Source of the DNA: CAVSBT01 sp964609465
GTDB taxonomy: Bacteria > Chloroflexota > Dehalococcoidia > DSTF01 > JALHUB01
Assembly: GCA_964609465.1 (NCBI GenBank)
Contig: CAZSSQ010000037.1
Span: forward strand, 1 to 18,844
Reading direction: 5' to 3'
DNA: 18,844 nucleotides
A program made the translations under genes and the position numbers. Below the pieces are notes generated by a model. That model was not told the origin of the DNA and made no database searches. It saw only the letters and a list, made by a program, of their open reading frames with translations. Of this stretch, positions 1 to 6,437 are shown one piece after another. Within the stretch, counting starts at the first letter, position 1. The number at the start of each line of letters is the position of its first letter.

Positions 1-2921
1 GTGCTGCGGATGGGGCTCACCTTGTCGATGCGGCGCCGCACGCGGTCGTCGAAGGGCTCCTCCAGGTCCTTGAGGACGTAGAACTCCACGTTGTCGCGCC
101 CGTAGCCTGAGAAGCCGTAGATGCCGTAGCTATCGCCGATGGTCTCCAGGGCGCGGATGAGGAGGACGGTGCTCTCCTTCTCCAGGTCGATGATGCGCTT
201 GGGGGGTTCGAGCGCGGCCTGAGCGCGGCGCTGGGCCAGCCACTGGAAGTACTGCCGCGGGTCGTCGTCAAACTCCTGGTCCTCGCGGCGCTTCCTCCGC
301 TTCTCGATCTCCTCGTCGGTGGAGGCGCTCATGTCCAGCAGGAAGGCCACGGCCACGTCGCGCTCCACCTTGTTGCGCCGCCAGTACACCTTGTCGGTCA
401 GGGCGTGGCCGGCCTTCTTCTCCACCAGGTAGTTGATGACCAGGTCCAGGTCGAAGTCCTCGCCGTCGTAGAGGCGCTTGATCTTGCGGAAGAGCTCCGG
501 GCGCAGCATCTCGAACTGCTTGCGGGTCTCCTCGGCCAGCGCGGCGTGCCGCTTCATGGTCTCCTCGAAGAACTCCTCACCGCCCTCCTCCAGGACACGC
601 TCCTGGACGCGGCACCAGCGGGGCTTGTAGTCGGAGGCCCGGAAGTCCCACTCGTCGTAGTAGAAGGACTTCACGTCCCGGGGCAGCTCCTTCTCCTCGC
701 CGGCGTCCAGGACGGGCTGGCCGTCCTTCAAAGGGATCTGCTGGTCGCTGATGGGGGTTCCGGCCTCCTTCTCCAGGTTGGTGAGGAAGAGGCCGATGGT
801 GGAGGCCAGGTCACCCTCGGCCCAGAGCCCGATGTTGAGCTCGGCGCTCTTCTCCAGCAGCTCCCTGAGCTGTTCGGGCGTGAGGGGCGACAGCGGTCCG
901 GCGTCGGCCATCTGATCGTCGCGGAGGCGCATCAGGAGCTGGACGAGCTCCGGCTTGAAGTCACCGCGGAAGTCGACGGGCTGGGGGCTGTCGTAGAGCT
1001 GGTCGTCTCCCTGGGGCAGCCCCGGCAGATCGCCGAAGTCGGGTCCGCCTCTGGCGGAGGGCGTAGCGCCGGGCGGCACCAGCATCAGGTCCAGGGACTC
1101 TTCGCCCATGACCTCCCAGTCGAGGCCCAGTTCCTCCGCCGACAGGTTGGGCAGGCGCATCACGAGGTCGTGGAGGAGGAGGGTGACTTCGGCCGCGTCC
1201 TCCACCAGGACCTCGGGGCGCTGTACGGAGCGCAGGAGACTGACGGCCGTCGCCAGGTACTGGCGGAGCTGCCCCGGCCAGACCAGGCGGTCGCCGCCGT
1301 CGAGGCTGACCCGCACCAGGTTCTCGAGGAGGGCCTGGCGCAGGGGCAGTAGCAGGACCTCGGGCCGGCAGTCCAGCTCACGGAGCTGTATCCGCCGCCA
1401 GGCCGACCGGATGCCGCCGTACTCCTGGCCCACCATGAAATCGACGCGGGCGTCTTCGACGACGGTGAAGATGTCCAGGGCGAGGCGCCGGTCGGGGAAG
1501 AGGTCGAAGAAGCGCTGCATGTCGGTGAGGGGCTTGCCCTCGCGGCGCAGGAGCCCCTGGCGCCGGAGCTCGGTCTCCCGACGGCGGCGGCGCGCTGGGT
1601 AGACGTTGCCGCGACGCTTGAAGCTGAAGAGGAAGCTGCCGAACTCCAGGTGCGCCGCCTGATGGGTGGCGTAGACCTTGAAGACCGCGAAGTTCTCGCT
1701 CTTCTCTGCGTGTTCCTCGACGAATTCCGGCAGGTAGACGGCCCTTCCCTCCGTCGACGGGCTGGCCTCAGAGACCCAGCCGATGCCCTTCTCCACCAGG
1801 GCGGTGGAGGGGTGTACGGCGACATCGACACCGGTGAGAGCCTGGCAGTAGAGGTGCAATATGCCGCTTACCCGCGAGAGGTCCACCCGCGGGGAAAGCG
1901 CCTCCAGGACCTCTTCGCCCTTGCCCGACTCCAGCCGGAAGTAGGCCTCGCCCCCCTCCTGGGTCTGCTCCAGGATGTGGTGGCCGGCCGAATGCCAGCG
2001 GACCAGGTCCTCCAGGGGGATGCGTCTCAGCACCTCCGGGGCGCTCTTCAGGAACTCCATGGCCGCCGGCGGCGAGCCCACGGCCAGCTCTTCGGCCAGG
2101 GAGATGAGGTGAGGGTGGGCCCTCTGGTCGACCTCGCCCAGTGCAGTGGCGGCGTCGGCGAAGAAGGCGTAGGCCTGGCGACCGACGCTGCGGGCGACCC
2201 GCGCCGAAAGCTCCAGGAAGCGGGGGCGGCACTCGGGCTGGACGAGGGCAAGGGAAGAGTAGCCCTTCTCGAAGTAGAGGCGGGCGTCGGCCCAACTGGC
2301 CTGGGCGATGGCGGCCGCGAAGTCCAGGAACGAGGCGCGGTCGCTCTTGTCGAGCATGCCGAACAGGTTCGGCGCAGCGTCCAGGCAGGAAGCCGCCAGC
2401 TCGTAGGAGCGTTCCGCCAGGGAGTCCGTCACGGACACCAGCCGCTCGATCTCCGGCACGCTGAGGTGCCTGAGAAGGCCGGGGCTAACGGAGAAGAAGA
2501 CCGAGGCCAGGGAGATGGACTTCCAGTTGCCCTTGTAGAGGCGCTGGCCCAGGGTGGCCCACTGCGTCAGGTGAGGCTCGGCTAGATGGGGCACGCTCTC
2601 CGGGCTGGCTCGGAAGTAGGCCGCGGCAACCAGCGAAGAGTGTTCGGTGAGGACGCGGCCCTGGCGTGCCCAGCGCAGGAAGAGGGGGAAGCCCAGCGCC
2701 TGCAGTACCTCCGGACTAGCGCGGAAGAACTCGCTTGCGGCCTCCCAGGAGCGAAGAGAGTGGCCGGCCAGGGCCAGCCCCTCTTCTGCCCATAGGCGCA
2801 CCTGCTCCTCGGAGAGGGGGGGGCTCACCTCCTGCGCCGCCTGCCGGAACTCGGCAGGCAGACTGGTCGCATAGCGCCTCAGGCGCTGCTCAGTCTCGGC
2901 CAAGTACTCTGAAAGGCTCAT
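1..2921 (-). CDS. NorD/CbbO-like VWA-domain protein (C-terminus cut by window edge)
   Basis: A single open frame of 973 residues runs off the left edge, so the C-terminus is missing. The start is the ATG at 2921; no clear Shine-Dalgarno is seen. Residues about 30-370 form imperfect 37-40-residue repeats with cores such as FFRASPEVLQAL (65), YFRASPESVPHL (102) and FFSVSPGLLRHL (142). A middle region has HQAAH (420-424) and EDARVD (489-494). The C-terminal VWA domain has the MIDAS-like FLLDMSAST (860-868, Asp863), followed by the NorD-like stretches GFSGYGRDNV and FYVLKDLEEPFDD. Known family role: NorD/CbbO proteins work with a NorQ/CbbQ AAA+ ATPase to insert cofactors into, or reactivate, a metalloenzyme (NO reductase, Rubisco). 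The likely partner is the ATPase at 4571-5521. The protein is longer than usual for NorD, mainly through the N-terminal repeats. The target enzyme is unknown. The family call is confident; the function is inferred. Confidence 0.85.
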   Translation of the reverse strand, partial: MSLSEYLAETEQRLRRYATSLPAEFRQAAQEVSPPLSEEQVRLWAEEGLALAGHSLRSWEAASEFFRASPEVLQALGFPLFLRWARQGRVLTEHSSLVAAAYFRASPESVPHLAEPHLTQWATLGQRLYKGNWKSISLASVFFSVSPGLLRHLSVPEIERLVSVTDSLAERSYELAASCLDAAPNLFGMLDKSDRASFLDFAAAIAQASWADARLYFEKGYSSLALVQPECRPRFLELSARVARSVGRQAYAFFADAATALGEVDQRAHPHLISLAEELAVGSPPAAMEFLKSAPEVLRRIPLEDLVRWHSAGHHILEQTQEGGEAYFRLESGKGEEVLEALSPRVDLSRVSGILHLYCQALTGVDVAVHPSTALVEKGIGWVSEASPSTEGRAVYLPEFVEEHAEKSENFAVFKVYATHQAAHLEFGSFLFSFKRRGNVYPARRRRRETELRRQGLLRREGKPLTDMQRFFDLFPDRRLALDIFTVVEDARVDFMVGQEYGGIRSAWRRIQLRELDCRPEVLLLPLRQALLENLVRVSLDGGDRLVWPGQLRQYLATAVSLLRSVQRPEVLVEDAAEVTLLLHDLVMRLPNLSAEELGLDWEVMGEESLDLMLVPPGATPSARGGPDFGDLPGLPQGDDQLYDSPQPVDFRGDFKPELVQLLMRLRDDQMADAGPLSPLTPEQLRELLEKSAELNIGLWAEGDLASTIGLFLTNLEKEAGTPISDQQIPLKDGQPVLDAGEEKELPRDVKSFYYDEWDFRASDYKPRWCRVQERVLEEGGEEFFEETMKRHAALAEETRKQFEMLRPELFRKIKRLYDGEDFDLDLVINYLVEKKAGHALTDKVYWRRNKVERDVAVAFLLDMSASTDEEIEKRRKRREDQEFDDDPRQYFQWLAQRRAQAALEPPKRIIDLEKESTVLLIRALETIGDSYGIYGFSGYGRDNVEFYVLKDLEEPFDDRVRRRIDKVSPIRS
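2240..2727 (-). repeat. Protein-level tandem helical repeats in the VWA protein N-terminus
   Basis: The N-terminal part of the VWA protein repeats a motif of roughly W-A-x-x-G-x-x-L ... A-A-x-F-F-x-x-S-P-x-x-L, every 37-40 residues, with cores starting near residues 65, 102, 142, 179 and 216 and weaker copies further on. This looks like an alpha-solenoid scaffold (inference). The DNA copies have diverged, so this is an old duplication rather than an unstable repeat. Confidence 0.5.
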
Positions 2922-2949
2922 CGCGGTATGAAGCGGCGGGCTGGACGCC

Positions 2950-3594
2950 CTACAGGCGCGGCCTTCCGGCCTCCGCCAGAGGCGGATTCACCCTTGGCGC
3001 ATGCAGGGGGACCCTCGTCGGGTCCTCGAAGTGGTCGAATGTGACCTCCTCCGTCCCCGTATCCAGGATAGCATAAGAGAGGCAGAAGCCGTTGCGGTGG
3101 TCCCGCGCCTCGCCGCAGGAGCCGGGATTGATGACCAGCGACCGGCCCACCCGCTCGGCCATGTGGCAATGAGTGTGCCCCAGTATCACGAAGTCGCTCC
3201 CGATCTGGCCCAGCCGCTTCAGGGCGGGGCTGTTAGGGTAGATGTACTCGTCGCGGGGCTCCCAGGGGCTGCCGTGCACGATGTAGAGGCGCCGGCCGTT
3301 CAGCCGCACGTCCAGGCTGAAGGACTGGGACTGCATGTAGGTCAGGTTCTCCCGGCGCACCGTGGGCGCGTTGCGGGCCCGTTCTCCCCAGCGCCCAAGG
3401 AGGACCTCCTCGTGGTTGCCGAGGACATAGCGGGCGTGATGGCGACGCAGGAGCTCCATGACCTCGTTGGAGAAGCGAAACTGGTAGACGGCGTCTCCCG
3501 CGCAGAGGAGCTCATCGACGGGCCCCATGCGCTCGAGGGCGATAACGAGCGCCTGTTGGTTGCAGTGGATGTCAGCGACGATGCCTATTCTCAT
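2950..3594 (-). CDS. Calcineurin-like metallophosphoesterase (YfcE/MJ0936-type)
   Basis: The product is 214 residues from the ATG at 3594. A TTG 21 bases upstream is also in frame but less likely, because the protein then starts directly with beta-strand 1 (MRIGIVADIH). The full metallophosphatase motif set is present: D8-x-H10, GD (Asp34), GNHE (Asn60, His61), HGSP (His107) and GHTH (His140, His142). These ligands bind two metal ions. Family members are cytosolic phosphodiesterases or phosphatases of diverse substrate; the substrate here cannot be told. It lies 28 bases upstream of the VWA gene on the same strand, probably co-transcribed. A strong hairpin sits just before the start and no Shine-Dalgarno is evident. 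Confidence 0.88.
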   Translation of the reverse strand: MRIGIVADIHCNQQALVIALERMGPVDELLCAGDAVYQFRFSNEVMELLRRHHARYVLGNHEEVLLGRWGERARNAPTVRRENLTYMQSQSFSLDVRLNGRRLYIVHGSPWEPRDEYIYPNSPALKRLGQIGSDFVILGHTHCHMAERVGRSLVINPGSCGEARDHRNGFCLSYAILDTGTEEVTFDHFEDPTRVPLHAPRVNPPLAEAGRPRL

Positions 3595-3606
3595 CGGATT
3601 CGCAGC

Positions 3607-3632
3607 GGGGGCCAACCTTCAGGTCGGCCCCC
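3607..3632 (-). repeat. Strong palindrome immediately upstream of the phosphoesterase start
   Basis: Arms GGGGGCCAACCT (3607-3618) and AGGTCGGCCCCC (3621-3632) are complementary except for one position, which becomes a G-U pair in the minus-strand transcript. The RNA hairpin would end 12 bases before the ATG at 3594. No T-run follows, so it is not a classical terminator. It resembles short GC-rich palindromes dispersed in many bacterial genomes, or it may control translation of the phosphoesterase. Confidence 0.6.
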
Positions 3633-3740
3633 CGCCTTCTCTCACTGGCCACCGAGCCGTTCGTGGTGGTCCGTCCCCGCCACCCCCAGAATGCTACGTC
3701 CCTGGCGTCCCAACCCGCAAAGCCCCGGCCACCGAAGTGC

Positions 3741-4430
3741 CTACCTCTCCTCGATGTCCACACGCAGGATCTTGTCCCCCGGCGGGGCGTTGGGCGTTTG
3801 CGACGGGTCTCTGGGAGTAAGCTTCTCCAGTACGTCCATGCCTTCGATGACGCGGCCGAAGACAGTGAAGTCAGGATCGAGGCGCTGCACGGGCGCATAG
3901 GTGATGAAGAACTGGCTGCCCGTCGTGTTGGGCCCCGACTTGGCCATGCTCAGCAAGCCGGGCGCATCGAAGCTGGCGACGTCTTGCTCATCAGGAATGG
4001 CGTAGCCGGGCCCGCCGGCGCCGGTGCCCGTGGGGTCGCCGCCCTGGGCCACGAAGCCGGGGATCACTCGATGGAAGGTAACGCCATCGTAGAAGCCGTG
4101 GCAGGCCAAGAAGACGAAGTTGTTGGTGGTGATGGGCGTGTCCTTAGCGAAGAGCTCCAGGACGACGTTGCCCTTTTCGGTCTGGATGGTGGCAGTGTAG
4201 GTCTTCTGCGGGTCGATGATCATCGCCGGCGCCGTGGCGAACTGCTTCTCGCCGGTCCGCTGGCACTGGGCCAGCGCGCTCAGCGCCGCTGCTTCTGGAG
4301 TCTTGGGCCTGGCCTCTTCTTTGTTGTCGCCGCCGCCGCAGGCCGCCAGGCCGACGGCAGCAAGGACGAGTCCGGCCAAGCCAACGAAAAGAAATACGCC
4401 CATGGAACGCCCTTTCCTCCCGCCTTTCAT
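3741..4430 (-). CDS. Cyclophilin-type peptidyl-prolyl cis-trans isomerase, lipoprotein
   Basis: The product is 229 residues from the ATG at 4430, chosen because GAGG lies about 8 bases upstream. In-frame starts also exist at 4457 and 4403. The N-terminus has a basic segment (MKGGRKGR), a hydrophobic stretch and a lipobox VGLAAC, with the lipidated Cys at residue 31, so the protein is membrane-anchored outside the cytoplasm. The cyclophilin fold is clear: FHRVIPGF (119-126), QGGDP (129-133), GSQFFI (171-176) and FTVFGRVIEGMDVL. The active-site Arg121 of FHRV is present. The role is folding of exported proteins by proline isomerisation. It sits between the AAA+ ATPase and the phosphoesterase on the same strand, and the link to them is unclear. 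A low-complexity stretch of about 15 residues follows the Cys. Confidence 0.92.
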   Translation of the reverse strand: MKGGRKGRSMGVFLFVGLAGLVLAAVGLAACGGGDNKEEARPKTPEAAALSALAQCQRTGEKQFATAPAMIIDPQKTYTATIQTEKGNVVLELFAKDTPITTNNFVFLACHGFYDGVTFHRVIPGFVAQGGDPTGTGAGGPGYAIPDEQDVASFDAPGLLSMAKSGPNTTGSQFFITYAPVQRLDPDFTVFGRVIEGMDVLEKLTPRDPSQTPNAPPGDKILRVDIEER

Positions 4431-4503
4431 GCTACTACCTCGCAAACTGATGCCCACTCGTGCCAGTGCCCTCGATGCCCAAACGCAAGCAGGTCACTAC
4501 CGC

Positions 4504-4524
4504 GCCCTGAGCCTGTCGAAGGGC
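4504..4524. repeat. Dispersed short palindrome with core GAGCCTGTCGAAGG
   Basis: GCCCT (4504-4508) and AGGGC (4520-4524) bracket the core GAGCCTGTCGA. I recognise this as a short palindromic sequence that recurs in intergenic DNA of many bacteria and is often mis-translated as LSLSKG or PEPVEG in spurious reading frames. It lies in the 140-base gap between the ATPase stop and the cyclophilin start. Apart from this element and the cyclophilin ribosome binding site, I see nothing else in that gap. Confidence 0.55.
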
Positions 4525-4570
4525 CGCCTCCACCGAGCCGAGACTCGTCCCTCCACAGCCTCAGGCCCAC

Positions 4571-5521
4571 CTACTCGAATATCGAGCTGACCACCTCTTC
4601 GATGCTGCGTTGCACCTCAGGGTCGTCGCTGAGGGCCCAGACCACGGACACCTGGCAGGCCTTTCGCGCCGGTATCCCCTTCTCGGTAAGCTTGCCGGCG
4701 TAGATCAGCAGCCGCGTGCTCACCCCTTCGCCGAGGCCGTGCTCCTTGAGGTGCCGCACCTTCTCACCGAGCTTGGCCAGTTGAAGAGCCACCGCCTCGG
4801 AGACGCCGCTCTCGTGGGCGATGATGCGCGCCTCGACCTCCCGCGGCGGATAGCCAAACTCGATGGCGATGAAGCGCTGGCGGGTACTGTGCTTCAGGTC
4901 CTTGAGGGCGCTCTGATAGCCCGGGTTATAGGAGATGACGAGGGTAAAGCCGTCCCGCGCCTCCAGGATCTGGCCGCGCTTCTCGATGGGCAGGATACGC
5001 CGGTGGTCCGTCAGGGGGTGGATGAGGACGGTCGTGTCCTTGCGGGCCTCCACCACCTCATCCAGGTAGCAGATGGCGCCGGCCTTGACGGCGCGGGTGA
5101 GGGGGCCATCGATCCAGCGAGTGCTTTCACCCTCCAGCAGGTAGCGGCCCACCAGGTCGCTGGCCGTCAGGTCTTCGTGGCAGGCCACCGTCACCAGGGG
5201 GAGACCGCGGGCCTCCTCCGGTGCCTGGCGGGACTCGCGGAGTCCTCGGCCTGAGGCCCGGCCCGAAGGCTTAGTGACGTTGCGAACAATGGTGAGGGGC
5301 CGGCGCAGCTTCCAGGCCATGTACTCGATGAAGCGGGTCTTACCGCATCCCGTGGGGCCCTTGAGCAACACCGGTATTTGCTGATCGAAGGCGGCCTCGA
5401 AGAACTCCACCTCATCGCTGATGGGCACATAAAAGGGCTCCGCAGCCGCCCGGTACTCCTCAATGGCATACTGGCGATAGCCAGCGTCGATCTCTTCTTC
5501 GTCCACCATCCCGTCACCCAC
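4571..5521 (-). CDS. NorQ/CbbQ-type MoxR AAA+ ATPase
   Basis: The product is 316 residues. The GTG start at 5521 has GAGGA a few bases upstream and overlaps the end of coaE by 8 bases; an ATG at 5509 is the alternative. Motifs are Walker A GPTGCGKT (55-62), ACHEDLTASDLVGRYLL, Walker B CYLDEVVEA (151-159), LIHPLTDHRRILP and SYNPGYQSALKDLK, all typical of the CbbQ/NirQ/NorQ branch. The family forms hexameric rings that, with a VWA partner, remodel metalloenzymes. The likely partner is the protein at 1-2921, although two genes intervene. Odd feature: about 32 residues (77-108) are inserted between the expected RPL and LVTVACH segments, and the DNA of this insert contains two perfect palindromes. 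The core is intact, so the gene is probably functional. Confidence 0.92.
   Translation of the reverse strand: MGDGMVDEEEIDAGYRQYAIEEYRAAAEPFYVPISDEVEFFEAAFDQQIPVLLKGPTGCGKTRFIEYMAWKLRRPLTIVRNVTKPSGRASGRGLRESRQAPEEARGLPLVTVACHEDLTASDLVGRYLLEGESTRWIDGPLTRAVKAGAICYLDEVVEARKDTTVLIHPLTDHRRILPIEKRGQILEARDGFTLVISYNPGYQSALKDLKHSTRQRFIAIEFGYPPREVEARIIAHESGVSEAVALQLAKLGEKVRHLKEHGLGEGVSTRLLIYAGKLTEKGIPARKACQVSVVWALSDDPEVQRSIEEVVSSIFE
5198..5293 (-). other. In-frame insertion with palindromes inside the NorQ-type ATPase
   Basis: Compared with the usual continuity of RPL and VTVACHEDLT in this family, about 96 bases (32 codons) are extra. The segment holds GGACTCGCGGAGTCC (5231-5245) and GGCCTGAGGCC (5248-5258), both perfect inverted repeats. 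The protein segment is rich in Gly, Arg, Ser and Pro and looks like a loop. The exact insertion edges are approximate. Confidence 0.5.
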
Positions 5522-6152
5522 TGCTGTCCTCGCTCCTGCGGGAGGCCACCGGCGTGGCCCTCTCCTTCAACCCCGCCCAGAGGCGGTCTACCTGCCGCCG
5601 CGCGTCCTCCAGACTGCCCCCGTTATCGATGACCACGTCGGCGTGCCGCCGACGCTCCTCATTGGTGAGCTGCGCACCCAAGCGGGCCTCGGCCTCAGCC
5701 GAAGAGAGCCCCTTGTAGGCCATGAGGCGCTGGCGGGCCACTTCCGGCAGGGCTTCGACCACCCAGACCTCGTCCACCAACGGGAGCCAGTCGGCCTCGA
5801 TGAGGACGGCGGCCTCCAGGACGGCCACCGGCACGCCCTGGCGCTCGAGGGCGGCCAACCGCTCGCCCATCATGCGGCGCATGGCGGGCCAGACGATGGC
5901 CTGCAGGCGCTGGCGGGCCTCAGGGTCGCCGAAGACCTTCTCGCCCAGCCGGCGCCGGTCGATCTCGCCGTCCTCGCCGATGACCTCGGCGCCGAAGGCG
6001 GCCACGATCTGAAGATACTCGTCCGTACCGCGGCGGTAGGCCTCGTGGCCGATCTGGTCGGCATAGATGACGGCGGCCCCCTTAGCGGCCAGCATGGCGG
6101 CGACCTCTGACTTGCCGCTGGCGATGCCGCCGGTGAGGCCCACCGCAATCAT
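5514..6152 (-). CDS. coaE: Dephospho-CoA kinase
   Basis: The product is 212 residues from the ATG at 6152, chosen because the protein then begins exactly at beta-strand 1 with the P-loop MIAVGLTGGIASGKS (Lys14). The open frame continues 36 codons upstream, but that part overlaps a structured leader. It catalyses the last step of coenzyme A synthesis, ATP-dependent phosphorylation of the 3'-hydroxyl of dephospho-CoA, in the cytosol. Other family marks are YADQIGHEAY, the substrate-site AIVWPAM, VAVLEAAVLIEADW and RQRLMAYKGLSSAEAEARL. The length is normal for CoaE. The stop overlaps the ATPase start, so the two are translationally coupled. GGGG about 9 bases before the ATG is the only ribosome-binding candidate. 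Confidence 0.93.
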   Translation of the reverse strand: MIAVGLTGGIASGKSEVAAMLAAKGAAVIYADQIGHEAYRRGTDEYLQIVAAFGAEVIGEDGEIDRRRLGEKVFGDPEARQRLQAIVWPAMRRMMGERLAALERQGVPVAVLEAAVLIEADWLPLVDEVWVVEALPEVARQRLMAYKGLSSAEAEARLGAQLTNEERRRHADVVIDNGGSLEDARRQVDRLWAGLKERATPVASRRSEDSSG

Positions 6153-6195
6153 ATCACTTGCCCCGATTCCGCGGGCTCGAGCCGCGCCGCCGATG

Positions 6196-6222
6196 AAAAG
6201 GACGCCGGACTTGCAGACCGGC
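6196..6222 (-). terminator. Terminator-like hairpin in the coaE leader
   Basis: In the minus-strand transcript GCCGG and CCGGC (plus-strand arms 6204-6208 and 6218-6222) form a stem that continues with two further inner pairs after a mismatch. The stem is followed by GTCC and then TTTT (plus-strand AAAA at 6196-6199). It lies about 45 bases before the coaE start and downstream of the structured element at 6234-6322, an arrangement seen in attenuators. It could instead simply end an upstream transcript. Confidence 0.4.
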
Positions 6223-6233
6223 GACATCCTCAT

Positions 6234-6322
6234 TCTAAGGGGCGCCCTGGGCCGGGTCAAGGAACACTCACGTTGGACGAGTGCCGCTCCCCGTCATAGA
6301 CGGCGGCCGGAGGCCCCTTAGA
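6234..6322 (-). ncRNA. Structured leader element upstream of coaE, unassigned
   Basis: A perfect 10-base inverted repeat, TCTAAGGGGC (6234-6243) and GCCCCTTAGA (6313-6322), encloses 69 bases. Within it, in minus-strand sense, further short stems can form: GGCCG with CGGCC, CCGTC-TAT-GACGG, and CACTC-N9-GAGTG. Together they make a closed multi-helix junction of 89 bases just upstream of a terminator-like hairpin and coaE. I do not recognise it as a known riboswitch class, small SRP RNA or tRNA. A small palindromic mobile element is the alternative; no target-site duplication is visible. Confidence 0.35.
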
Positions 6323-6342
6323 GGAGCACACCAGGGGCCAGC

Positions 6343-6364
6343 CGACCCCGTTGACGCGGGGTCG
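6343..6364. repeat. Perfect inverted repeat in the gap between the binding-protein gene and coaE
   Basis: CGACCCCG and CGGGGTCG (6343-6350 and 6357-6364) form an 8-bp stem with a 6-base loop. No T-run follows on either strand. It may help end transcripts coming from the binding-protein gene. The whole 285-base gap 6153-6437 contains only hairpins and no convincing gene. Confidence 0.4.
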
Positions 6365-6415
6365 ACGGGCTGCCTCACGCTGGAGCGGGAGTCGAAGGCC
6401 TAGCACCCAGGTTCT

Positions 6416-6436
6416 GGAGGCGCGAAATAGCGCTCC
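6416..6436 (-). terminator. Hairpin directly after the binding-protein stop codon
   Basis: GGA-GCGC pairs with GCGC-TCC with one bulged base and a six-base loop, starting one base past the TAG at 6438-6440. There is no downstream T-run, so an intrinsic terminator is uncertain; it could be a 3'-end stabilising stem. Confidence 0.3.
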
Positions 6437-6437
6437 G

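Noticed and set aside
405..1352. Long plus-strand open frame of 315 codons opposite the VWA gene
   Set aside because: It is antisense to a gene with clear motifs. Its composition (Leu, Val, Gln and Gly runs) is what high-GC antisense frames give, and it has no motif of its own.
1650..2585. Second long plus-strand open frame opposite the VWA gene
   Set aside because: Same reason: the minus-strand frame was checked at many points and stays open with NorD-like and repeat motifs throughout.
6379..6396. tRNA-like 3' end on the minus strand (TTCGACTCCCGCTCCAGC)
   Set aside because: It looks like a T-loop plus acceptor arm, but no pairing T-stem, anticodon arm or matching 5' acceptor is found. It may be chance.
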